This document shows, in pieces, positions 1-7,347 of a DNA stretch of 64,000 nucleotides. The DNA is from JBQTGK01 sp052400665. Its GTDB lineage: Bacteria > Bacteroidota > Bacteroidia > Bacteroidales > Marinifilaceae. Below the pieces are notes generated by a model. The model had not been told where the DNA came from and made no database searches. It saw nothing but the letters and a program-made list of their open reading frames with translations. The DNA lies in the NCBI GenBank assembly GCA_052400665.1, contig JBQTGK010000002.1; one strand, given 5' to 3'. The first letter of the stretch is position 1, and each line of letters opens with the position of its first letter. Made by a program: the position numbers and the translations under genes.

Positions 1-1
1 G

Positions 2-1051
2 ATTGAATATTTCGAGAATTATAAGGATAAAAAGTTGGCTTTTACCATTAAAAGAGAAATGAAAGCCTTGCAAAAGTATTGGGGATGTTATCCATTTCAA
101 TATGTAAGGTATGGTATGTATAAAAATACGTGTAATATGAGTCTCACAGAGATGAAAGAGTATGTGCCAAACTATTTTGCTTATTATCTTTTTTTTCCAA
201 AGAAAATTAAATGTTACGGTATTGTAAGCGAGGATAAAGAATTGTCCCATCGGCTTTTTGATTCGTATCGGGTTGCTCAGCCTGAGATGTTGTTTCAGTA
301 TAAACAAGAGTTATTTTACGATCATGAAAAAAATAACATTGATGATTTTGATGTTGATAAGATTATTGCAAATTCGAAGGCTGTAAAGTTATTCTTAAAA
401 CCCACCACAGGACTTGGGGGACAGGGAATTATTGTTTTTAATAAAAAAAGTAGTTTTGTTGATAAGGAGGGGACCGAACTTACTGCTAATTTTGTTCGCA
501 AACATCTTAGCAAAAAAGATAACTATATTGTTCAGGAAGGTTTAGAACAACACGATGAAATAAATAAAATTTATGCGCATTCGGTAAATACGTTTAGGGT
601 AAAAACCAGATTGATTGATGGAAAGGCAGAGATACTTTTTGCTATGTTACGAATGGGGCAAGGAGGAAATCAGCTCGACAATGCAAGTTTGCAAGGCTTG
701 GTGTGTAAAGTAGATGTAGATACCGGAGAATTTGATAATTTGGGGTATACCAGTTTAGGAAGAACCATGAAATCACATCCCGATTCAAATTTTGTTTTTG
801 AAGGTTATACCTTCCCATACTGGAAGGAAGTAAAAGAATTTGTTTTGATAGCGGCCCAAAAAATGGAAACTATTGGATATATAGGCTGGGATATTGCCTA
901 TACCGTAAACGGCCCAGTTGTTATTGAAATGAATGCTGCTGCTGGTTTGGAATTTCTTCAGGATTGCCATGGTGGAGTGCGAAATGCTTATGGAATAGAA
1001 AATCCTAAAGAATATTGGTATAGTGATAATTATGCTATTAAAGATTTGTAA
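2..1051 (+). CDS. Sugar-transfer-associated ATP-grasp protein, 5' end outside window
   Basis: The reading frame is open from the first bases of the window. The residues before the first possible TTG start (position 35) align with the second copy downstream around its residues 30-45, so the true start lies upstream and about 30 residues are missing. A glycine-rich ATP loop (LFLKPTTGLGGQG) and a C-terminal GWDIAY...VIEMNAAAG segment with the usual D, E and N metal/ATP ligands mark the ATP-grasp fold. The resemblance is to the family found beside polysaccharide glycosyltransferases. These enzymes probably ligate an amine or amino acid to a carboxyl-bearing sugar, but the substrate is unknown. 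It sits in line with a paralogue, an acyltransferase and glycosyltransferases. Confidence 0.8.
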   Translation: MEYFENYKDKKLAFTIKREMKALQKYWGCYPFQYVRYGMYKNTCNMSLTEMKEYVPNYFAYYLFFPKKIKCYGIVSEDKELSHRLFDSYRVAQPEMLFQYKQELFYDHEKNNIDDFDVDKIIANSKAVKLFLKPTTGLGGQGIIVFNKKSSFVDKEGTELTANFVRKHLSKKDNYIVQEGLEQHDEINKIYAHSVNTFRVKTRLIDGKAEILFAMLRMGQGGNQLDNASLQGLVCKVDVDTGEFDNLGYTSLGRTMKSHPDSNFVFEGYTFPYWKEVKEFVLIAAQKMETIGYIGWDIAYTVNGPVVIEMNAAAGLEFLQDCHGGVRNAYGIENPKEYWYSDNYAIKDL

Positions 1052-1114
1052 TAAATAGAATGAATAGAAATCGAATGAAAACAAACTTAGAATCTTAACG
1101 ATAAATCGCATCAA

Positions 1115-2254
1115 ATGGAGTTGAAAAGCAAATTTTATAGATTTTGGAAAATGCTTGCTGAACGAAAATCAAGGGAGCATTACAGAGAGTTGTATAAGGC
1201 GGAGTATGAGTATTATAGTTCGTATGCTGATAAAAAACCTGCTTCTGTAATGAAAAGGGAGATGAACGTGCTTCAAAAGTATTGGGGTTGTTATCCTTTT
1301 CAGTATATACGGTATGGTATGTATAAAAAAGATTGTAAGTTAAGCCTTGAAGAGATGAAGGATTACATTCCTAATTTTTTTGCCTATTTTCTGCTTTTTC
1401 CGAAATCATATAAAGAATATGGTATTATATCAGAAGATAAAATACTTACCTATCTGGTTTTTGAAACCCTTGGGGTTAAGCAGCCAACACTTTTATTACA
1501 ATATAATCACGGATTGTTTTATGATTTTAGGAAGAATCCAATTGGAAATAAAGAGGTAGATGAAATTATAGAACAGACTATAGCTGATAAATTATTCCTA
1601 AAACCATCTTTGGGACTTGGTGGACAAGGAATTTTAGTATTCAATAAAAAAGAAAAATTTATTGATGAAGAGGGGAATCAAATCTCGGCGGAGTTTATTA
1701 AGAAAAATCTTGATAAAAAAGAAGATTACATCTTGCAGGAAGGAATTAGACAACATGATGAGTTAAATCAAATTTATCCACATTCGGTGAATACTTTTCG
1801 GGTGAATACAAGGATAATTGAAGGGAAAGCTCATATTTTATTTTCCTTTTTACGAATGGGACGGGGTGGAGGTCAGCTTGATAATGCCAGCCTTAAGGGA
1901 TTTGTGTGCAAAGTTGATCCAGAAACAGGAGAATTTGCCCCCGAGGGAACTTCGAAACTTTTTACCAGAATTGATAAACACCCGGATACAAATTTTGAAT
2001 TTGCAGGTTATAAATTTCCTTATTGGAAAGAAGTAAGAGAGTTTGTCTTGAAGGCAGCAAATAAATTGGAAAATATTGGTTGCATTGGATGGGATATTGC
2101 TTATTCGGTTGATGGGCCAATGGTTATTGAAATTAACGCAGGAGCAGGTTTACAAAGTCTGCAGGATAACTACGGTGGAGTACGAAAAGCCTTTGGTGTT
2201 GATAATCCAAAGACATACTGGTACAGTAAAAACTACGGAATAAAAGATATGTGA
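1115..2254 (+). CDS. Sugar-transfer-associated ATP-grasp protein, second tandem copy
   Basis: Full-length paralogue (379 aa) of the preceding gene, similar along its whole length, so the pair arose by tandem duplication. The N-terminal 45 residues are basic and helical. The ATP-binding lysine is K163 in LFLKPSLGLGGQG (161-172), and the catalytic C-terminal part holds D327 (GWDIAY), E339 and N341 (VIEINA). There is no signal peptide or membrane segment, so it should be cytoplasmic. It is followed after one base by the acyltransferase gene, which indicates one transcript. The ATP-grasp fold is seen directly. A role in modifying a surface polysaccharide precursor is inferred from its neighbours. 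Confidence 0.82.
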   Translation: MELKSKFYRFWKMLAERKSREHYRELYKAEYEYYSSYADKKPASVMKREMNVLQKYWGCYPFQYIRYGMYKKDCKLSLEEMKDYIPNFFAYFLLFPKSYKEYGIISEDKILTYLVFETLGVKQPTLLLQYNHGLFYDFRKNPIGNKEVDEIIEQTIADKLFLKPSLGLGGQGILVFNKKEKFIDEEGNQISAEFIKKNLDKKEDYILQEGIRQHDELNQIYPHSVNTFRVNTRIIEGKAHILFSFLRMGRGGGQLDNASLKGFVCKVDPETGEFAPEGTSKLFTRIDKHPDTNFEFAGYKFPYWKEVREFVLKAANKLENIGCIGWDIAYSVDGPMVIEINAGAGLQSLQDNYGGVRKAFGVDNPKTYWYSKNYGIKDM

Positions 2255-2255
2255 T

Positions 2256-2864
2256 ATGCTTGATAAGATAAAATCAAATTCCAAGTTAAAGGCTTTTGTA
2301 CTTTGGAGTATTGCTCCAAAACGAAATCCAAAACCTCGTTTATGGGTGCGCTGGTTTGTAAATCCATTTATACATAAAAAAGGAAAAGGAGCTACTGTTA
2401 GAAGAAGAAGTCGGATTGATGTTTTTCCATGGAATCGTTTTGAAATAGGGGCATTAACAACTATAGAAGATTTTTGTACTGTTAATAATGGCTCTGGTCA
2501 TGTTTTACTTGGCGATAAGGTAAGAATAGGAATAGGTAGTGTTGTAATTGGTCCGGTAGAAATGGGTAATGGTTCAGGATTAGGGCAACATGTTTTCGTG
2601 TCTGGATTTAATCATGGATATAAAGACGGTAGTAAAAATTCTAGTGTTCAAGCTCTCGATATTAGACCAACACAAATTGGAGAAGACTCGCATATTGGTG
2701 CCAATTCAGTTGTTTTGGCAGGAGTTAAAATTGGTAAACGTTGTCAGATTGGTGCAGGAAGTGTGGTGACCAAAGATATTCCCGACTTTTCTGTGGTAGT
2801 TGGTAATCCTGCAAGAGTAATTAAGAAATTTAATCTTGAAATGAATCAGTGGGAAAAAGTTTAA
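2256..2864 (+). CDS. Left-handed beta-helix (hexapeptide) acyltransferase
   Basis: A 202-aa protein. The stretch from about residue 65 to 190 has hexapeptide periodicity ([LIV]-G-x-x-x-x), for example LGDKVRIGIGSVVIG and IGEDSHIGANSVV, and ends in the standard IGAGSVVTKDIPDFSVVVGNPARV close-out of the WbbJ/maltose-O-acetyltransferase group. A histidine in the loop FNHGYKDG (near residue 128) is a plausible catalytic residue. Such enzymes transfer acetyl or other acyl groups from a CoA donor to sugars. It begins one base after the ATP-grasp stop codon and is followed 30 bases later by a glycosyltransferase, so it probably O- or N-acylates a sugar of the same polysaccharide. The exact acceptor cannot be read from sequence. 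Confidence 0.85.
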   Translation: MLDKIKSNSKLKAFVLWSIAPKRNPKPRLWVRWFVNPFIHKKGKGATVRRRSRIDVFPWNRFEIGALTTIEDFCTVNNGSGHVLLGDKVRIGIGSVVIGPVEMGNGSGLGQHVFVSGFNHGYKDGSKNSSVQALDIRPTQIGEDSHIGANSVVLAGVKIGKRCQIGAGSVVTKDIPDFSVVVGNPARVIKKFNLEMNQWEKV

Positions 2865-2894
2865 ACAAACTGAGAAAATAATACTACTTGACTT

Positions 2895-4082
2895 ATGAAA
2901 TATATTGAAATAACATTTTGGATTGCACTTTTTATTATTTTTTACTCGTATTTAGGTTACGGAATACTTCTTTATTTAATAATTAAGTTAAGACGATTGT
3001 TTGGCTTGTCTAAAAAATTTACCGGAAACGAAAATTATGAGCCCGAGGTAACCTTGTTTGTAGCCGCATATAACGAAAAAGATTATGTAGACCAAAAGGT
3101 AAAAAACTCGAAGAGTTTAAATTACCCGCAAGAAAAAGTTCGACAAGTATGGGTAACCGATGGTTCGGATGATGGAACTCCTGATTTACTGCGTAAATAT
3201 GATGGAGTAGAAGTGTACCATGAAGATGTACGTGGTGGCAAGATTGGTGCTATGAACCGCGGAATGAAATTTGTTAAATCGCCAATTGTTATTTTCTCTG
3301 ATGGAAATACAAATCTTGGAGAAGACTCTATTCAGGAAATTGTCAATCTATTTAAAGATCCTAAAGTGGGTTGTGTATCGGGAGAAAAGCGAATTTACCA
3401 AAAAGATACTGATGCGGCAGCTGGTGCCGGTGAAGGTTTATACTGGAAATATGAATCAACCTTAAAAAAATGGGATGCAGAATTGTACTCAGTAGTTGGT
3501 GCTGCGGGAGAGTTGTTCGCAATTAGAACTGAGCTTTGGCAGGAAGTAGAGAAAGATACTTTGCTTGATGATTTTATCATTTCTCTGCGAGTGGCCATGG
3601 CCGGATATACAATAGGATACAATCCTAATGCTTATGCAATTGAAACTGCTTCGGCAAATGTAAAGGAGGAATTAAAACGTAAGGTACGTATTTCAGCTGG
3701 TGGCATTCAGTCTGTTGTTCGATTGAGTCCACTTTTGAACTTGTTTAAATATGGGACTTTATCATTTCAATACATTTCACACCGAGTATTGCGCTGGACT
3801 TTAACACCATTATTATTGCTGTTAATTATTCCTTTAAATTTTGTTTTGGCATACAATTCCGGAATGAATCCAGTTAATATTTATACAATTCTTTTTTATG
3901 GGCAAATTGCTTTTTATGTAGCTGCATTAATAGGTTGGTTTTTAGAGTATCGAGAAATAAAAATAAAAGTTTTGTTTGTGCCTTATTATTTCTTTATAAT
4001 GAACCTTTCGGTGTACCTTGGTTTTCGTAGGTATATAAAAGGAAATCAATCTGTTAAGTGGGAAAGAGCTAAGCGAGGATAA
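2895..4082 (+). CDS. Membrane-bound family 2 glycosyltransferase
   Basis: 395 aa. An N-terminal membrane segment (about 5-32) precedes a GT-A catalytic domain (about 48-270) with the family 2 signposts VAAYNE, DGSDDGT, FSDGNT (the DxD-like metal site) and LLDDFIISLR. Three to four hydrophobic helices (about 300-380) follow. The layout resembles processive or lipid-linked GT2 enzymes that polymerise or transfer sugars at the cytoplasmic face of the inner membrane. It is the last gene before a strong intrinsic terminator and probably belongs to the operon with the two ATP-grasp genes and the acyltransferase. The donor and acceptor sugars are not predictable. Confidence 0.87.
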   Translation: MKYIEITFWIALFIIFYSYLGYGILLYLIIKLRRLFGLSKKFTGNENYEPEVTLFVAAYNEKDYVDQKVKNSKSLNYPQEKVRQVWVTDGSDDGTPDLLRKYDGVEVYHEDVRGGKIGAMNRGMKFVKSPIVIFSDGNTNLGEDSIQEIVNLFKDPKVGCVSGEKRIYQKDTDAAAGAGEGLYWKYESTLKKWDAELYSVVGAAGELFAIRTELWQEVEKDTLLDDFIISLRVAMAGYTIGYNPNAYAIETASANVKEELKRKVRISAGGIQSVVRLSPLLNLFKYGTLSFQYISHRVLRWTLTPLLLLLIIPLNFVLAYNSGMNPVNIYTILFYGQIAFYVAALIGWFLEYREIKIKVLFVPYYFFIMNLSVYLGFRRYIKGNQSVKWERAKRG

Positions 4083-4103
4083 ATTATAATGCTATTACTA
4101 ACA

Positions 4104-4133
4104 AGACTTACTTCATGGTAAGTCTTCTTTTTT
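4104..4133 (+). terminator. Intrinsic terminator after GT2 gene
   Basis: A perfect 9-bp stem (AAGACTTAC / GTAAGTCTT) with a 6-base loop, followed by a T-rich tail, starts 22 bases after the GT2 stop codon. It closes the upstream polysaccharide operon and separates it from the GT4 gene. Confidence 0.85.
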
Positions 4134-4202
4134 ATGATAATACCAACATATAAAGTTAGTTTAAAAGTATGTTCAGAAGAATTACTTTAAAAATATTTCG
4201 AA

Positions 4203-5342
4203 ATGAGAATAGGTATTGAAGGACAAAGGTTATACCGCAAGAAGAAACATGGTATGGATATGGTTGCTTTAGAATTAATTAAAAATCTACAATTAATTGA
4301 TAAAGTAAACGAATATGTCATTTTTGTAAAGCCCGATGAAGATAATACCTGTATTCCTTTAGCACCAAATTTTAAAATTGTAGAGTTAAAAAGAGTCCCA
4401 TTTCCTTTTTGGGAGCAATGGCTGCTTCCTAAAGCTGCACATGCTGAAGGGTGTGATATTCTTCATTGCACAAGTAATACCGGTCCAATTTGGTCGTCGG
4501 TTCCATTAGTTACAACACTTCACGATATTATTTATCTTGAAAGTTTAAGTATCTTAAAAAAAGAAGGAAGTTGGTATCAGAAACTTGGTAATTTATATCG
4601 CAGGTGGGTTGTTCCATTTGTAATTCGTAAAAGTATAAAAATAGTTACGGTCTCTAATTTTGAAAAGCAAAGGATACAGAATTTTTTAGAGGTTAAGCAT
4701 GATTTAGCGATGATTTACAATGGAGTAAGTGATCATTTTAAAAGAATAAGCAAAGCGGAAATATTAACAGAAGCAAAAAATAAATATAAATTACCAGATA
4801 ATTTTCTGCTGTTTTTAGGAAATACAGCACCCAAGAAAAATACACCCAATGTTCTTCGTGCTTTTGCTGATTTAAATGCATCAAATAACACCGATCAAAA
4901 GTTGGTGATGCTTGATTTTGAGGAAAACCAACTACAGAAAATTTTATCTGATATTGGTAGTCCCGAGATTCGTAAAGACATTTTATTGACAGGCTATGTT
5001 GTTAATTTTGATTTACCTGCCATTATAAATCAATCTCAATTACTATTATATCCATCATTACGAGAGAGTTTTGGTATTCCAATATTGGAAGGAATGGCAT
5101 GTGGAGTTCCTGTAATTACGTCAAATACCTCATCGATGCCAGAGATTGCTGGAGATGCTGCATTACTTGTTAATCCAGATGATTCGCAAGAAATTACAAA
5201 AGCAATTTATAAAATTTTAGAAGATGATGAATATAGAGAAGATCTTTGTTCTAGAGGAATGAAACGAGTAAAAGAGTTTTCCTGGAATAATATGGCTTTA
5301 GAATATCTAAAATTATACGAAGAGGTATATTCGAAATTATAG
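4203..5342 (+). CDS. Family 4 (GT-B) glycosyltransferase
   Basis: 379 aa with no membrane segment. The N-terminal half is a GT4 acceptor domain (HCTSNTGPIW, then TTLHDIIYLE). The C-terminal half carries the nucleotide-sugar motif of group 1 transferases: PSLRESFGIPILEGMACGVPV, in which the two glutamates of the E-x7-E motif are visible, followed by SSMPEIAGDAALLVNP. It resembles mannosyl- or rhamnosyl-type transferases of polysaccharide clusters. It stands alone between two terminators but shares direction and theme with the four genes upstream. The sugar specificity is unknown. Confidence 0.88.
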   Translation: MRIGIEGQRLYRKKKHGMDMVALELIKNLQLIDKVNEYVIFVKPDEDNTCIPLAPNFKIVELKRVPFPFWEQWLLPKAAHAEGCDILHCTSNTGPIWSSVPLVTTLHDIIYLESLSILKKEGSWYQKLGNLYRRWVVPFVIRKSIKIVTVSNFEKQRIQNFLEVKHDLAMIYNGVSDHFKRISKAEILTEAKNKYKLPDNFLLFLGNTAPKKNTPNVLRAFADLNASNNTDQKLVMLDFEENQLQKILSDIGSPEIRKDILLTGYVVNFDLPAIINQSQLLLYPSLRESFGIPILEGMACGVPVITSNTSSMPEIAGDAALLVNPDDSQEITKAIYKILEDDEYREDLCSRGMKRVKEFSWNNMALEYLKLYEEVYSKL

Positions 5343-5406
5343 CTTGTTGAGAACGTATTTTTTAGTGTGAATAGTTTTACATTGCAAGTAAACAAATCAA
5401 AAAAAT

Positions 5407-5438
5407 AAGCCATCTAAAATTATTGATGGCTTTCGTTT
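5407..5438. terminator. Bidirectional intrinsic terminator between convergent genes
   Basis: Stem AAGCCATC / GATGGCTT with a 10-base A/T loop. It has a T run to its right (plus strand) and an A run to its left (a T run on the minus strand), so it can stop both the GT4 gene and the convergent REC-kinase gene. Confidence 0.8.
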
Positions 5439-5439
5439 T

Positions 5440-6567
5440 TTAATTTTCACCAATAGGTAATTCCAAAATAAATTTACTTCCTTTTCCTGCTTCACTTTCC
5501 ACAAGAATTTTTCCCTGCATTTTTTCTGCAAAATTATTAGCAACTTTTAATCCCAGGCCGCTGCCCGATTCTCCATTTGTTCCATAGGTAGAAAGGTGTT
5601 CGTTTTCGTTAAATAATTTTGGAAGATCTTCTGCAGGAATTCCAACACCAGTATCTGATATTACAATTCTAAAATCTCCATTTATGTTATCGGTTGAGAT
5701 ACTGATATCACCTCCTTCAGGCGTAAATTTTATGGCATTAGATACGATGTTTTTAAGTACCATTTTTAACATGTAAGTATCGGTATGGACTTTTAGTTTC
5801 TCTTTAATTTTAGGAGAGAAACTAATTTTTTTCATGTTCAAGTTATTTTTGAACATAAAATAGGTGCTTTCCACTAATTCTTCTAAGACAATATCTTCGG
5901 GATGAAACTTTAGAACTCCGCTTTGTGATTTTGCCCATCCAAGCAAATTTTCTAATAATTCCGAAACATCTTCGCTCGATTGAACCAGAGTTTTCATTGT
6001 TTCTTTATAATCATCGCTGCCATATTCAAAGAAATCTTTATCCAAAAAATCTAAAGTCATTTTTATATTACCCAAAGGTCCGCGTAAATCATGACCTATT
6101 ACCGAAAACATTTTATCCTTTAACTTATTTAGATCGCTTAAATGATCGCTTGTTTCCTGCAATTCATCTCTGGTAAATTTTAATTCTAGATGAGTTTTTA
6201 TTCGAATAATTAGTTCTTCTTTATTAAAAGGTTTGGTTATATAATCTACTCCACCCAGCTCAAAACCTTTTACAATTTTTGATTTTTCGCCCACAGCCGT
6301 TAAAAATATAATGGGTAAATTCTCATTTTCTTTTTTTGATTTTAGAATTTTACAGACTTCGAAACCATCCATTTCCGGCATCATAATATCTAAAAGAATC
6401 AAATCAGGATTTGTTCTTCCCACTAAGTTTAATGCATCTTTTCCGTTAGTGGCGATAACTATTTTAAAGTTTAGCTCTCGAAGAGTTAAGGCAACAATTT
6501 TAAGGTTGTTTGGATTGTCATCAACAACTAAAACGGTAGGTGTTTTTCCAGGTAGGTCTATTTTCAT
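5440..6567 (-). CDS. Receiver-histidine kinase (REC-HisKA-HATPase)
   Basis: 375 aa, cytoplasmic. A receiver domain (about 11-128) has acidic residues D16/D17, phospho-acceptor D60 (LILLDIMMPEMDG) and the lysine of KPF. A short coiled linker leads to a HisKA domain with H159 in FSVIGHDLRGPLG, then an HATPase_c domain with NAIKFTPEGG, DTGVGIP and GSGLGL boxes. Having the receiver in front means kinase output is probably set by another kinase phosphorylating D60. It is transcribed away from the H-NOX/hybrid-kinase pair across 237 bases, so a phosphorelay with that hybrid kinase is an attractive but unproven idea. Its 3' end abuts the shared terminator. Confidence 0.9.
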   Translation of the reverse strand: MKIDLPGKTPTVLVVDDNPNNLKIVALTLRELNFKIVIATNGKDALNLVGRTNPDLILLDIMMPEMDGFEVCKILKSKKENENLPIIFLTAVGEKSKIVKGFELGGVDYITKPFNKEELIIRIKTHLELKFTRDELQETSDHLSDLNKLKDKMFSVIGHDLRGPLGNIKMTLDFLDKDFFEYGSDDYKETMKTLVQSSEDVSELLENLLGWAKSQSGVLKFHPEDIVLEELVESTYFMFKNNLNMKKISFSPKIKEKLKVHTDTYMLKMVLKNIVSNAIKFTPEGGDISISTDNINGDFRIVISDTGVGIPAEDLPKLFNENEHLSTYGTNGESGSGLGLKVANNFAEKMQGKILVESEAGKGSKFILELPIGEN

Positions 6568-6699
6568 ATTATAGTAAATAAATATTGAGTAGTATTTTTG
6601 TGAATTTTGTTATGATCTTCAAATTTTCTACGAAAAATCCCTACGTAGGTTTTGAAAAATATTGATTTTATTTTTAATAAAGTTAATAAGATATTGAAC

Positions 6700-6707
6700 T
6701 ATGTTTG
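6700..6707 (+). promoter_or_regulatory. Candidate Bacteroidota -7 element for H-NOX operon
   Basis: TATGTTTG matches the TAnnTTTG consensus and lies 98 bases before the H-NOX start codon. No clear TTG -33 partner is visible, so this rests on one box only. Confidence 0.4.
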
Positions 6708-6804
6708 TTTTTTCTCGTAATAAAATTTAATGTCAAAAGCCTTAGCTTTTTACCATTAACTATTACACAATAAATTTTAACTACTTATATATTTACTGTC
6801 GCTT

Positions 6805-7347
6805 ATGAAAGGATTAGTTTTTTGTGAATTTCTGGATATGATTGAAAAGGAATTTGGATACGAAACTGTAGATCATATTATCGAAAAATCTGATTTACCC
6901 AGCAAAGGTGTTTATACATCGGTGGGCACTTATTCTCATGAAGAAATATTTACTCTTGTTACAAAACTAAGTGCGAAAACCGGAATATCAGTAAGTAAAT
7001 TATTTTATACTTATGGGGTATACGTTTTTGAGGTATTTGTAAAGTCATATAAAAAAAATAGTTTTTTACACATCAATGCTTTTGAGTTTTTAAATAGAGT
7101 TGAAGATACCATCCACGTACAGGTTTTAAAATTATATCCCGAAGCTGAGTTACCAAAAATAGAGGTGAGAAAACAAACATCTACTTCTATGGAGTTGATA
7201 TATACTTCACAGCGAAAAATGGCCGATTTTGCAGAAGGATTAATTCAAGGTTGTTTAAATCATTTTAATGAAAAAGCAATAATAAGTAAAGAATTCCTTA
7301 ATCAGGATCAATCCGAAGTATTATTTATTATTCAGAAAAGTTTATGA
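6805..7347 (+). CDS. H-NOX heme nitric-oxide/oxygen sensor protein
   Basis: 180 aa, the usual size of a stand-alone bacterial H-NOX domain. Visible signatures are the N-terminal MKGLVF, the GVYTSVGTYSHEE segment, the proximal heme ligand H104 in IHVQVLKLYPEAELP, and the YxSxR heme-propionate motif (Y133, S135, R137). The protein should bind b-type heme and sense NO; in facultative bacteria this family is generally NO-selective. Its stop codon overlaps the start of the downstream hybrid kinase by four bases (ATGA), the classic arrangement in which H-NOX controls its partner kinase's autophosphorylation. A candidate TAnnTTTG promoter lies upstream. The gene family is certain; ligand preference was not measured. 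Confidence 0.95.
   Translation: MKGLVFCEFLDMIEKEFGYETVDHIIEKSDLPSKGVYTSVGTYSHEEIFTLVTKLSAKTGISVSKLFYTYGVYVFEVFVKSYKKNSFLHINAFEFLNRVEDTIHVQVLKLYPEAELPKIEVRKQTSTSMELIYTSQRKMADFAEGLIQGCLNHFNEKAIISKEFLNQDQSEVLFIIQKSL

Noticed and set aside
785..1114. 109-codon minus-strand frame opposite the first ATP-grasp gene
   Set aside because: Shadow of a conserved coding region; Phe/Ile-rich with no domain.
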